A DNA stretch of 64,000 bases from Bacteroidales bacterium (GTDB lineage Bacteria > Bacteroidota > Bacteroidia > Bacteroidales > Marinilabiliaceae). The DNA lies in NCBI GenBank assembly GCA_015061285.1, contig SUWW01000009.1, positions 111,785 through 175,784 of the forward strand, in the 5' to 3' direction. A model generated the notes under the pieces. It saw nothing but the letters and a program-made list of their open reading frames with translations, had not been told where the DNA came from and ran no database searches. This document shows positions 20,041-26,780 of the stretch, piece after piece. Both the position numbers and the translations under genes were made by a program. Numbering within the stretch: position 1 is the stretch's first letter; every line of letters begins with the position of its first letter.

Positions 20041-20517
20041 TTAGAAACGGAAGTGAGCGAAAGCACGGTTAGCCTCAGCCATCTTGTGCATATCCTCTTT
20101 CTTCTTGAAGGCAGCGCCCTCATTGTTATATGCTGCTATGATTTCTGCTGCGAGTTTCTCTGCCATAGAGTGACCAGAGCGTTTACGCGAGAAGAGAATC
20201 ATATTCTTAATACTGATAGAAACCTTGCGGTCTGGGCGAATTTCGGTAGGAACCTGGAAAGTAGCACCACCAACGCGGCGGCTCTTTACCTCAACCGAAG
20301 GTGTGATATTTTCAAGGGCTTTTTTGAAATATTCGAGAGCTGGTTTACCCTCTTTTTCAGCCTTTTCGTTTACGATGTCAAGAGCATCGTAGAGAATTGT
20401 GAATGCGGTAGATTTCTTACCATCAACCATGAGGTTGTTCACAAACTGTGTTACAAGAACGTCTCCAAATTTAGGATCCGGAAGAATTACTCTTTTCTTT
20501 GGTTTAGCTTTTCTCAT
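20041..20517 (-). CDS. rpsG: 30S ribosomal protein S7
   Basis: 158 aa from the ATG at 20517 ([20 protein letters not shown]). A longer frame begins at a TTG 13 codons upstream but that extension is not part of the family. [20 protein letters not shown] and [20 protein letters not shown] are diagnostic. Organises the 30S head; the usual str-operon repressor in E. coli. Confidence 0.98.
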   Translation of the reverse strand: MRKAKPKKRVILPDPKFGDVLVTQFVNNLMVDGKKSTAFTILYDALDIVNEKAEKEGKPALEYFKKALENITPSVEVKSRRVGGATFQVPTEIRPDRKVSISIKNMILFSRKRSGHSMAEKLAAEIIAAYNNEGAAFKKKEDMHKMAEANRAFAHFRF

Positions 20518-20638
20518 TTTCTTTGTTTGTTTTCGGTTTTCATCTTCAGCTGTCAATCCGTCTTCAATACTACCCTAAATATGTATGCATTTACTCAACT
20601 CGATCTTCAACCGGAAAAAACAAAACCTAATTAACTAA

Positions 20639-21028
20639 TTACTTTTTAGCTGCTGCTGCTTTTGGACGCTTAGCACCATACTTAGAACGACGTTGTTTAC
20701 GACCTTCTACACCCGATGCATCGAGAGTACCACGAACAAGGTGATAACGTACACCTGGAAGGTCCTTTACACGACCACCACGTACGAGAACGATTGAGTG
20801 CTCTTGAAGGTTGTGACCTTCGCCCGGAATGTAGGCATTCACCTCTTTACCGTTTGTCAAGCGAACACGAGCTACTTTACGCATAGCTGAGTTAGGTTTC
20901 TTAGGTGTAGTTGTATACACACGTACACATACACCACGACGCTGAGGGCATGAATCGAGTGCAGGAGATTTACTCTTGTCGATAAGTTTCTCTCTGCCCT
21001 TGCGTACCAATTGTTGAATTGTAGGCAT
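20639..21028 (-). CDS. rpsL: 30S ribosomal protein S12
   Basis: 129 aa. [14 protein letters not shown] start; the decoding-centre loops [20 protein letters not shown] and [20 protein letters not shown] have the usual Lys and Pro residues, the wild-type sequence for streptomycin sensitivity. Ends in a Lys/Ala tail. First gene of the str operon. Confidence 0.99.
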   Translation of the reverse strand: MPTIQQLVRKGREKLIDKSKSPALDSCPQRRGVCVRVYTTTPKKPNSAMRKVARVRLTNGKEVNAYIPGEGHNLQEHSIVLVRGGRVKDLPGVRYHLVRGTLDASGVEGRKQRRSKYGAKRPKAAAAKK

Positions 21029-21136
21029 TGTAAAAATTTTACCGTTAATATAATTTACTTATGCTCGTTTCATAACTACCTATGACACAACGCCAAACAA
21101 CATTGCACAATAGGTACACTATGAAATTTGCGAGCG

Positions 21137-21144
21137 CAAAGGTA
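21137..21144 (-). promoter_or_regulatory. rpsL: -7 promoter element (TACCTTTG) of the str operon
   Basis: The minus strand reads TACCTTTGCGCTC. Leader of about 105 nt to the rpsL start; the -33 region is weak (ATTG at the expected distance). GC-rich discriminator present. Confidence 0.8.
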
Positions 21145-21493
21145 GAATTTTTATTTCAATATCATCTAACACACAAAAATTTAGGAGAATTTAGTACAGT
21201 GGAGAGAGTAGAGGGTAGAGAGTAGAGTGTAGCGTAATATGTGGTGTGCGATAAAATGCGTTAGCAAGCGACAAAATGCCAAACGACGCTAAAAAGCGCC
21301 AAAAGATGTGCTTATGTGCGCTGCGATGCAATAAAACGCGACATAATGCACTATATAGCTTTTATGCGGCGAAATGACGGCGAGGGGCTTACGCGAGGCT
21401 TAGGATGTGCTTACACGATGTGCAGCAAATGTTTTGTAAAAACTTTATATTTGGTACTGAAATTTCTTTGATGTGTAATTATGTAGAACGACA
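21145..21493. other. non-coding stretch with degenerate short repeats
   Basis: No convincing gene on either strand. A purine-rich AGAGTAG stretch at about 21199-21233 is followed by degenerate units of the type GCGAYAAAATGC (GTGCGATAAAATGCG at 21247-21261, AAGCGACAAAATGCC at 21266-21280, and further variants to about 21380). The decamer GATGTGCTTA occurs twice (21305-21314 and 21404-21413). Confidence 0.5.
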
Positions 21494-21537
21494 ATGCTGA
21501 GTATAAAACGGATTATCGCAGAACGATTAAAATTTAT

Positions 21538-21594
21538 GCAAGGCAGGAGCCTTGCTTTTAGCTACACCGTAGGCACAGCCTACAGAGAACGGGG
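21538..21594 (+). repeat. double-hairpin repeat, copy 1
   Basis: First hairpin GCAAGGC-AGGA-GCCTTGC (21538-21555), second hairpin CCGTAGGC-ACA-GCCTAC (from 21568), then AGAGAACGGGG. Nearly the same sequence occurs at 22764-22820, in shortened form at 24198-24242, and its first hairpin again, inverted, at 24745-24762. Its forward frame translates to GRSLAFSYTVGTAYRERG, a false peptide created by the repeat. Confidence 0.85.
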
Positions 21595-21715
21595 AGAGTG
21601 GTTGTCTACCAAATCATATGAAGAACAATATGAATTTGGTGTGGAAGCTCTAAAAATGTTTGGTTGGACTCCATAGTGTAATATGTATGATTGATAATCA
21701 ATTGTAAAATGCGCC

Positions 21716-21997
21716 TTGTTGCATTCAAAAGGAGTGAATCCTAATAAAAATTATGATGCCATGCGAAAAATGGTATACAAATTATCAGAAGAAGGACGGT
21801 TGATGGATTTATCTCCCCTTCTGCAGCATGAAGAGCCAGCAGTCAGACTTATTGCAGCATTATGCCTAAGAAACATGATGCCCCAAGAGGCTGAGCATAC
21901 TATGAAAGAGCTTTTTCAGATACCAACAATGGTAGGATTTAATGCTAAACATACATACAAAGAATGGAAAGCAGGTAATTTAACTAGGCTAATATAA
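21716..21997 (+). CDS. DUF2019-like small HEAT-type protein, N-terminus missing or TTG start
   Basis: About 93 aa. SPLLQHEEPAVRLIAALCLR is a HEAT-like helix pair and VGFNAKHTYKEWKAGNL matches the C-terminal motif of DUF2019 proteins. The N-terminal helix of the family is incomplete and no ATG opens the frame before Met16; the frame begins at a TTG at 21716 after a stop at 21695, so this is either a TTG-started gene or a 5'-truncated one. DUF2019-like genes are found in toxin-immunity arrays, which fits the neighbours. AT-rich compared with the ribosomal genes next door. Confidence 0.5.
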   Translation: MLHSKGVNPNKNYDAMRKMVYKLSEEGRLMDLSPLLQHEEPAVRLIAALCLRNMMPQEAEHTMKELFQIPTMVGFNAKHTYKEWKAGNLTRLI

Positions 21998-22095
21998 AAC
22001 CGAGAACATCAGGAAATGCTATTAATGGTATAAGCCCCAACAATCCGAATGCAGATAAATATAGGAAAGCTTGCGAAAATGAATTCAGCAAATAG
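21988..22095 (+). pseudogene. putative C-terminal tip of a polymorphic toxin (fragment)
   Basis: 35 sense codons after a stop (TAG at 21985-21987): begins ANIKPRTSGNAINGISPNNP and ends KYRKACENEFSK. No start codon. The composition (Asn, Gly, Ser, Pro, Lys) and the position 14 bp before an Imm26-type immunity gene match the very end of Rhs- or T9SS/T6SS-delivered polymorphic toxins. I read it as the leftover of a displaced toxin module. The toxin activity cannot be told from this tail. Confidence 0.5.
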
Positions 22096-22109
22096 CAAAA
22101 TCAAAAAAA

Positions 22110-22580
22110 ATGAAACGACAGAAAGAAACGATAGAATCAATAGTTGAGATAAATGTATATGGCTTGTACTATTGTTATGCACAAATATTAGCACATGGCA
22201 ATCTTGCATTCTTTGATTATAGGAGTAAAGGTCATATAGAGACCTTATCTATCTTGAACAATTGTAATTTGTTATTTATAATATGCGTATATAAAGACAT
22301 TATTACTCAAGGTTATTGGTTAAAAGTGGGTAAATTACCAATAAGAGAAGATTTTCAGGTTTTACCAAAGAGGTTTATCTATCATAAGTTTGATAAATTG
22401 CAATTTGAATTATACGACCCTAATACAGGAGAGATCCGTCCAAGCACAAAAGAAGAGTGTAGAGGGCTGGAACGCTGTGCCGTTTGGGACAAGCACCATG
22501 TTGAAGATAGATTACGAGATTATTACAATGGTGTCCCATGCATTTGGTTGAAAGAAGATTATGAAATATTCAAAGATTAG
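22110..22580 (+). CDS. Imm26-family immunity protein
   Basis: 156 aa, cytoplasmic. It follows the Imm26 pattern: IVEINVYGLYYCYAQILAHG (first strands), AFFDYRSKG, LLFIICVYKD, GKLPIREDFQVLPKRFIY and the strong C-terminal block STKEECRGLERCAVWDKHHV with DRLRDYYNG. Imm26 proteins neutralise toxins of polymorphic-toxin systems in the producing and kin cells. It lies just after a toxin-like tail (21988-22095) but no full toxin gene is present, so it is an orphan immunity gene. A-rich leader, no Shine-Dalgarno. Confidence 0.7.
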   Translation: MKRQKETIESIVEINVYGLYYCYAQILAHGNLAFFDYRSKGHIETLSILNNCNLLFIICVYKDIITQGYWLKVGKLPIREDFQVLPKRFIYHKFDKLQFELYDPNTGEIRPSTKEECRGLERCAVWDKHHVEDRLRDYYNGVPCIWLKEDYEIFKD

Positions 22581-22763
22581 TATTCATGACACAACCTGTA
22601 ATCTGTTGATGCCACATTGGGTATAATATCATTAGGTAAACAAACAACAGCAAATGCAAAGTCCCCTATTTGGCGTACCTTAGGTTTGTGACGGAAATAG
22701 GCTCTTGCCGTGCAGAAACAATTGCGGTGAATATGGAAAATTTACAAAAACTATAGCGAACGT
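22581..22763 (+). other. gap with a possible coding fragment
   Basis: No complete gene. One frame (about 22690-22755, ending TAG) reads VTEIGSCRAETIAVNMENLQ, then KL and a stop. It looks protein-like and could be another gene remnant, but it is too short to name. Confidence 0.25.
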
Positions 22764-22820
22764 GCAAGGCAGGAGCCTTGCTTTTAGCAGCACCGTAGGC
22801 ACAGCCTACGGAGAACGGGG
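22764..22820 (+). repeat. double-hairpin repeat, copy 2
   Basis: The best copy: GCAAGGC-AGGA-GCCTTGC, a TTTTAGCAGCA spacer, then CCGTAGGC-ACA-GCCTACGG and AGAACGGGG. Directly followed (2 nt) by the toxin-tip reading frame at 22823. Confidence 0.9.
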
Positions 22821-22822
22821 GT

Positions 22823-22915
22823 ATGTGGGAAATGTCAAAAACTGTGGAAGGCTTAGAAAAGAAGAGTACAAGAATGGGAACTTATGATGCTGACCTAAAT
22901 AGAATTGGAGATTAA
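22823..22915 (+). pseudogene. putative C-terminal tip of a second toxin (fragment)
   Basis: 30 codons, MWEMSKTVEGLEKKSTRMG and then TYDADLNRIGD, with the stop one base before the ATG of the next gene. Starts right after double-hairpin repeat copy 2. The tight coupling to a possible immunity gene and the toxin-like ending suggest a displaced toxin tip; it could also be a genuine 30-aa leader peptide. Confidence 0.45.
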
Positions 22916-22916
22916 C

Positions 22917-23450
22917 ATGAGAATGAAAGAACGAGTTATAGTTAAGTATAACCCCAAATATTACGATATACATGGTGTGTACACTAAAGATGAATGGACA
23001 GATTTTTCTGACGTTGGCAGAGAATTCGAGGGAAAACGCCTATCTATAGAAGAGTATTTGGTGGTAGAAAATAATTTTATTGCATTTGTTCGAGAGTGTG
23101 TAGAACTTGTAGGATGTAAATATTTAACTATAGATTGGAATTGGTGGAATGGAGACAAAAAATCTTATAGAGATAGCATCAAAAGCAATTGTAAATTGGA
23201 TCCAAATTTTGATGAAGCTGAATATTTGGCGCTGTTCAATGAAATTGAGACCAAAAGCAGGGTTTCTATTCCAAAGTCTATATATCTATTTAGGTTAATG
23301 TTACGTTATTCTCTTGGTATAAGTCTCAGTAATAGAAAGAGAAAAATAAAATTATATATGGGTTATGAGTACTATCTACATTTTTTTACTTGTATAGACA
23401 GTGAGGTACTAAGCGAAAAAGCACGTAAATACAATCTGTATCTAGTGTGA
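22917..23450 (+). CDS. unknown protein, immunity candidate by position
   Basis: 177 aa from the ATG at 22917 (MRMKERVIVKYNPKYYDIHG); a TTG four codons upstream is less likely. Cytoplasmic, rich in aromatic residues (DWNWWNGDKK; YMGYEYYLHFFTC). No signal peptide, no recognised domain. It starts 1 nt after the preceding toxin-like fragment, as immunity genes do. Function unknown. Confidence 0.6.
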   Translation: MRMKERVIVKYNPKYYDIHGVYTKDEWTDFSDVGREFEGKRLSIEEYLVVENNFIAFVRECVELVGCKYLTIDWNWWNGDKKSYRDSIKSNCKLDPNFDEAEYLALFNEIETKSRVSIPKSIYLFRLMLRYSLGISLSNRKRKIKLYMGYEYYLHFFTCIDSEVLSEKARKYNLYLV

Positions 23451-23487
23451 TAGCATTTGAAAATAGGCTTAATTGATGAATAAATAA

Positions 23488-24150
23488 ATGACACCGAATA
23501 ACATAAATGATGATTTGAGTCTTGATGATTGCGTTTCAATATCAGGCAATATAGGAGGTCATACCTACGTTGATCTTGGACTGAAAAGCGGTTTGAAATG
23601 GGCGACATACAATGTGGGAGCTAGTAACCCGACAGAACTTGGGCAGTATTTCGCGTGGGGTGAGACAACGCCCAAGAATAATTATGGTTGGGAAACATAC
23701 AAATGGTGTTTGAGCAAACGCGACTTTCAAATAAAATATTGCACATCAAACAAATATGGGAATAAAGACAACAAAATTGTTTTAGAGTCAGAAGACGATG
23801 CCGCTACAGTAAACTGGGGGAGAAAATGGCGTATGCCTTCTATCGTAGAATTAACAGAATTATCTAATAGTTGTAATTGGAAATTTGTAGATCATTTGGG
23901 TATCAGTGGTGTTGCCGGAATGTTAGGTATCAGTAAAATAAATAAGAAAACAATTTTTCTTCCTGCGGCCGGATATCGCTGTCTAAATCATTTTGGAAAA
24001 GTAGGTGAATATACTTACATATGGTCATCTTCGCTTGACAAACAATACCCTGATGGAGCCTACAGTTTAGGTATAGCAGAATATGTAAAAGATTTGAGAG
24101 GCGATTACCGCATGTACGGACAAAATGTTAGAGCCGTCGTTTGTAATTAA
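23488..24150 (+). CDS. cytoplasmic-looking protein with Fibrobacter-paralogous / DLGLPSGL-type domain
   Basis: 220 aa. The domain spans about residues 22-219: GHTYVDLGLKSGLKWATYNV, YFAWGETTPKNNYGWETYKW, WRMPSIVELTELSN, IFLPAAGYR and a final VRAVVCN. The same domain is found in the secreted protein at 24914-25891 (DLGLPSGLMWASWNLG, WRMPTYAEIQEL, IFLPAAGWR, IRPVCTAE). Such domains are usually on secreted or lipid-anchored surface proteins of Bacteroidota and Fibrobacter. This one has no signal peptide, which is odd; it may have lost it, or begun in the accessory island as a cut-off C-terminal domain. Role unknown. Confidence 0.75.
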   Translation: MTPNNINDDLSLDDCVSISGNIGGHTYVDLGLKSGLKWATYNVGASNPTELGQYFAWGETTPKNNYGWETYKWCLSKRDFQIKYCTSNKYGNKDNKIVLESEDDAATVNWGRKWRMPSIVELTELSNSCNWKFVDHLGISGVAGMLGISKINKKTIFLPAAGYRCLNHFGKVGEYTYIWSSSLDKQYPDGAYSLGIAEYVKDLRGDYRMYGQNVRAVVCN

Positions 24151-24197
24151 CATTTGCAATGTTTCGTTCGGTGTTACTATAGTAGTCAATTAACCTA

Positions 24198-24242
24198 GCC
24201 TTGCTTTTAGCAGCACCGTAGGCACAGACTACGGAGAACGGG
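24198..24242 (+). repeat. double-hairpin repeat, copy 3 (left arm missing)
   Basis: Starts in the right half of the first hairpin (GCCTTGC), then TTTTAGCAGCA, CCGTAGGC-ACA-GACTACGG and AGAACGGG. Directly followed by the toxin-tip frame at 24243. Confidence 0.8.
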
Positions 24243-24380
24243 ATGATTGGCGGACAGGTTAATAATGCAATAGGAACAGGTTCTACAACAAGAATTTCGG
24301 TCCCACTCAAAGACCCCATAGTTCAGCAGAATGATGCAACTCGCGTACAACGACCTATTATTCCAATATATTCAAAATGA
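24243..24380 (+). pseudogene. putative C-terminal tip of a third toxin (fragment)
   Basis: 45 codons starting at the ATG that abuts repeat copy 3: MIGGQVNNAIGTGSTTRISV, ending RPIIPIYSK. Its TGA overlaps the ATG of the next gene (ATGA at 24377-24380), the usual arrangement of toxin and immunity genes. Low-complexity Asn/Gly/Thr/Pro content fits the end of a secreted polymorphic toxin. Confidence 0.5.
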
Positions 24381-24697
24381 AAAACATAAAAGATAACATT
24401 CTTTGGTTGTTTACTATCATCTGTTGGGTATTCCTCGCTTATTTATTGATAGGAGGTATTATTAAGAAACAGTCATTAGATAAAAACTTAGAATACTCAA
24501 AAGCAATAGTCATAGATCATTTCTACACTATCAGATATACTCATTTCTTCAGCTATGAATTTTTCGTAGGAGATAATAAGTATCAAGGTCGCGGGAAATA
24601 TTATCCTAAAAGTGATGCGTTGTCAGTGGGAGATACTATTATAGTGGTTTATGATAAGACAAACCCCGATAATAACAAACCCGTGATATATAATTAG
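24377..24697 (+). CDS. small single-pass membrane protein (DUF3592-like), immunity candidate
   Basis: 106 aa. One N-terminal membrane helix (residues about 8-28, ILWLFTIICWVFLAYLLIGG), then a beta-rich domain ending in GDTIIVVYDKTNPDNNKP, which is a pattern common in DUF3592-like and membrane immunity proteins. Translationally coupled to the fragment before it. An inner-membrane location would suit protection against a toxin acting on the membrane or in the periplasm (inference). Confidence 0.6.
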   Translation: MKNIKDNILWLFTIICWVFLAYLLIGGIIKKQSLDKNLEYSKAIVIDHFYTIRYTHFFSYEFFVGDNKYQGRGKYYPKSDALSVGDTIIVVYDKTNPDNNKPVIYN

Positions 24698-24712
24698 GTA
24701 ATAGTCAGTTCT

Positions 24713-24762
24713 GTTAGGCGTAGGCACACGCCTAACAGCAAACAGCAAGGCTCCTGCCTTGC
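24713..24762 (-). repeat. double-hairpin repeat, copy 4 (inverted, diverged)
   Basis: GTTAGGCGT-AGGCAC-ACGCCTAAC (24713-24736) and GCAAGGC-TCCT-GCCTTGC (24745-24762). Read on the minus strand the order is the same as in copies 1 and 2, with the second hairpin diverged. It closes the accessory island and may also work as a bidirectional terminator. Confidence 0.75.
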
Positions 24763-24853
24763 AGAAAAAAACAGCAAATAAAACAACTCTACAAAATACT
24801 ATCAATCAGCCTAATTGCGCGTCATCAGTACGAATTAAGTTTATCAGCTAAAA

Positions 24854-24887
24854 CAAAAAAGAGGAACAACCATTACAGCCGTTCCTC
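24854..24887 (-). terminator. Terminator of the 24914-26357 operon
   Basis: Stem GAGGAAC (24861-24867) / GTTCCTC (24881-24887), then six T on the minus strand. 27 bp beyond the stop at 24914. Confidence 0.85.
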
Positions 24888-24913
24888 TTCGGTTTTATTC
24901 ATCATTGTAGATA

Positions 24914-25891
24914 TTACTCAGCAGTGCATACTGGACGAATTGAGAGGCCATAATATCGACTGTATCCCGAATCGATGCGCAAACCACTCGGATAGAAGCC
25001 TAAATATTGTGCATGATATGGTCCATCCTCCTCAAGCGTCGATGACCAATAGCGACCATCAGAGCCTTGGTCCAAAAGGCTATCGTCGGAACGCCACCCT
25101 GCAGCAGGCAAAAATATGTAGTTGCCGTTAGGGCCTATCACCTTGTAGCCATTCACACCATCGATGGTTGTCCACACCCATTTGCAGTTGTCTTGACTGC
25201 GAAGTTCTTGAATCTCGGCATAGGTAGGCATACGCCAATTGCCGCCAAGAAGCACGTGCGCCACATCATCTTCTGGCAAAAGTTTGGTGCGAGTATCTAC
25301 AAAGCCATTACTACCATAATCGCTTATGGTACAATATTTTGTAAGATTATAGTATGAATCGTTGGCATACTTATACTCAATCCAATCGTAAACTTCAGAA
25401 GTATCAGTCGCGCCCCACGCGTAATAGTAGCCCGACTCGGTAGCATTGGTAGCCCCAAGGTTCCAACTTGCCCACATCAGGCCGCTGGGCAATCCAAGAT
25501 CTACCATCACGAATGTTGCACCAAGTTCGGTTAATTTATTCTCGTTGTCATCTGGCGTAGTTTCAGGGTTTTGTTCCTCTGGCACTACTTCAGGAGTTTT
25601 CTCTTCTGGGTCAACTTCGGGATTTTGTTCTTCGTTATCTACTATTAATTGCGGCGCGGTATTGTGAAAACTTATACTATCCAACTCGTTGATACTCTTA
25701 GAATACAAGACGCCATCTTGCCAAAATTGAATAATTCGTTCGGGCGAGGAGACGAATCGCACGCTATCCACTTCGTTCAAACTAATACCATTAAGAACCA
25801 CGCCACCTTTCCATAGATGCAGAGTTTGAGCATACGCAGAATGCAGCGTAGCAAGAGAAGCAATAACTAAAAGCAGTATCGTTTTTTTCAT
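24914..25891 (-). CDS. secreted protein with PEVDPEE linker and DLGLPSGL-type C-terminal domain
   Basis: 325 aa. Signal peptide MKKTILLLVIASLATLHSAY with AQ cleavage. The N-terminal part (25-80) contains two short repeats built around WKGGVVLNGISLNEVDSVRF and WQDGVLYSKSINELDSISF. A Pro/Glu repeat linker (about 88-118) follows, then the 200-residue domain shared with the protein at 23488-24150. Probably surface or periplasmic. It is the second gene of a two-gene unit with 25911-26357 (19-bp gap). Ligand or role unknown. Confidence 0.85.
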   Translation of the reverse strand: MKKTILLLVIASLATLHSAYAQTLHLWKGGVVLNGISLNEVDSVRFVSSPERIIQFWQDGVLYSKSINELDSISFHNTAPQLIVDNEEQNPEVDPEEKTPEVVPEEQNPETTPDDNENKLTELGATFVMVDLGLPSGLMWASWNLGATNATESGYYYAWGATDTSEVYDWIEYKYANDSYYNLTKYCTISDYGSNGFVDTRTKLLPEDDVAHVLLGGNWRMPTYAEIQELRSQDNCKWVWTTIDGVNGYKVIGPNGNYIFLPAAGWRSDDSLLDQGSDGRYWSSTLEEDGPYHAQYLGFYPSGLRIDSGYSRYYGLSIRPVCTAE

Positions 25892-25910
25892 TTTAGTAGA
25901 CTTATGATTG

Positions 25911-26357
25911 TTACTTCACCACAATCTTTGCAGTTCTTAATTTGCTCATAACAATGTATATGCCCTTAGCAAGACCTTGAGTGGAGCCATTGCTCACTTT
26001 TCTACCCTGCAAGTCGTAGATAGCAATAGGAGCGCCATCGGCGGCACGCACCTGACTGCTCGAGATTTCGAACACAGGTGTAACGTGACCTCCATTGTCT
26101 ACACTTATTTCTTTGCTATCAACAAAATTCAAGCTTGCGAGATCGTCTACATTGCCTTCTTCGAGAATTACAGAGCCATCGAGCGAAACGAGTCTATAGG
26201 TAGCGCCAGCATCAATGAACTCTAAGCGTCCGATTTTAGATAGTAGGTAGGTCATTTCGCTACCATGTGCAGTCTGTATCGACACTAAACCTACCACGTC
26301 TTTTGCATGCACGAAACATGCGAATGTCAAGAACGTAAATAGAAGCAGCTTCTTCAT
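25911..26357 (-). CDS. small secreted protein with T9SS-like C-terminal domain
   Basis: 148 aa. Signal peptide MKKLLLFTFLTFACFVHA. The C-terminal 55 residues look like a type IX secretion sorting or related C-terminal domain: IAIYDLQGRKVSNGSTQGLA, KGIYIVMSK, KIVVK. The middle (LSKIGRLEFIDAGATYRLVS) is like the N-terminal part of the partner gene downstream (a short 'xVDSxxF' repeat). Together the pair may form a surface complex (inference). Confidence 0.75.
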   Translation of the reverse strand: MKKLLLFTFLTFACFVHAKDVVGLVSIQTAHGSEMTYLLSKIGRLEFIDAGATYRLVSLDGSVILEEGNVDDLASLNFVDSKEISVDNGGHVTPVFEISSSQVRAADGAPIAIYDLQGRKVSNGSTQGLAKGIYIVMSKLRTAKIVVK

Positions 26358-26727
26358 TTATCAATATTTATTCGGTTATATCTATAATTTGTATGTATCA
26401 TAAGTAGCAAGATAAATCTTGCAGAGCGTCGCACTTTTGCGTTTCGTAACACTTTTGCTTTGTTGCGTAGTAAATTTTAACACGCACAAGGCGCGAATAT
26501 AGAACATTGTTTTTCATAATCGTCATAATACATATAGCTATTTGACTAAATATCAATATTATGTGACGAACGTCGTTTGAGATTGGACATAAGTATCGCA
26601 AAATAGGCTTTCACTAACATTCACAATTCGTACTTTGCATATTTATTAGCAATAAAATTGTAATCGGCAAAAACACAACTTTCAACAAACGCCTCATTTT
26701 CAATTTTCAAATGTCTGTTTTCAATTA
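26358..26727. other. AT-rich gap between divergent units
   Basis: About 420 bp up to the next gene, without a convincing gene; one minus-strand frame (26398-26601) has no coding character. The only recognisable element is the promoter box at 26728. It probably holds the regulatory regions of both divergent units. Confidence 0.5.
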
Positions 26728-26735
26728 TATTTTTG
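26728..26735 (+). promoter_or_regulatory. -7 promoter element (TATTTTTG)
   Basis: Reads TATTTTTGCCGCG, a TAnnTTTG box with GC-rich discriminator, 45 bp before the ATG at 26781. Confidence 0.65.
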
Positions 26736-26780
26736 CCGCGTTTCATGATAAAACCTTAACCAATAACAAAATCGTAATTC

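Noticed and set aside
21494..21676. 60-aa plus-strand frame
   Set aside because: Its middle (GRSLAFSYTVGTAYRERG) is just the translation of the double-hairpin repeat. The last part (YEEQYEFGVEALKMFGWTP) may be the tail of another decayed gene, but nothing supports a start or a family.
22705..22887. 60-aa plus-strand frame
   Set aside because: Same reason: it reads through repeat copy 2 and continues out of frame with the toxin-tip frame at 22823.
26398..26601. 67-aa minus-strand frame in the 26.4-kb gap
   Set aside because: No coding character, no domain, no suitable start.
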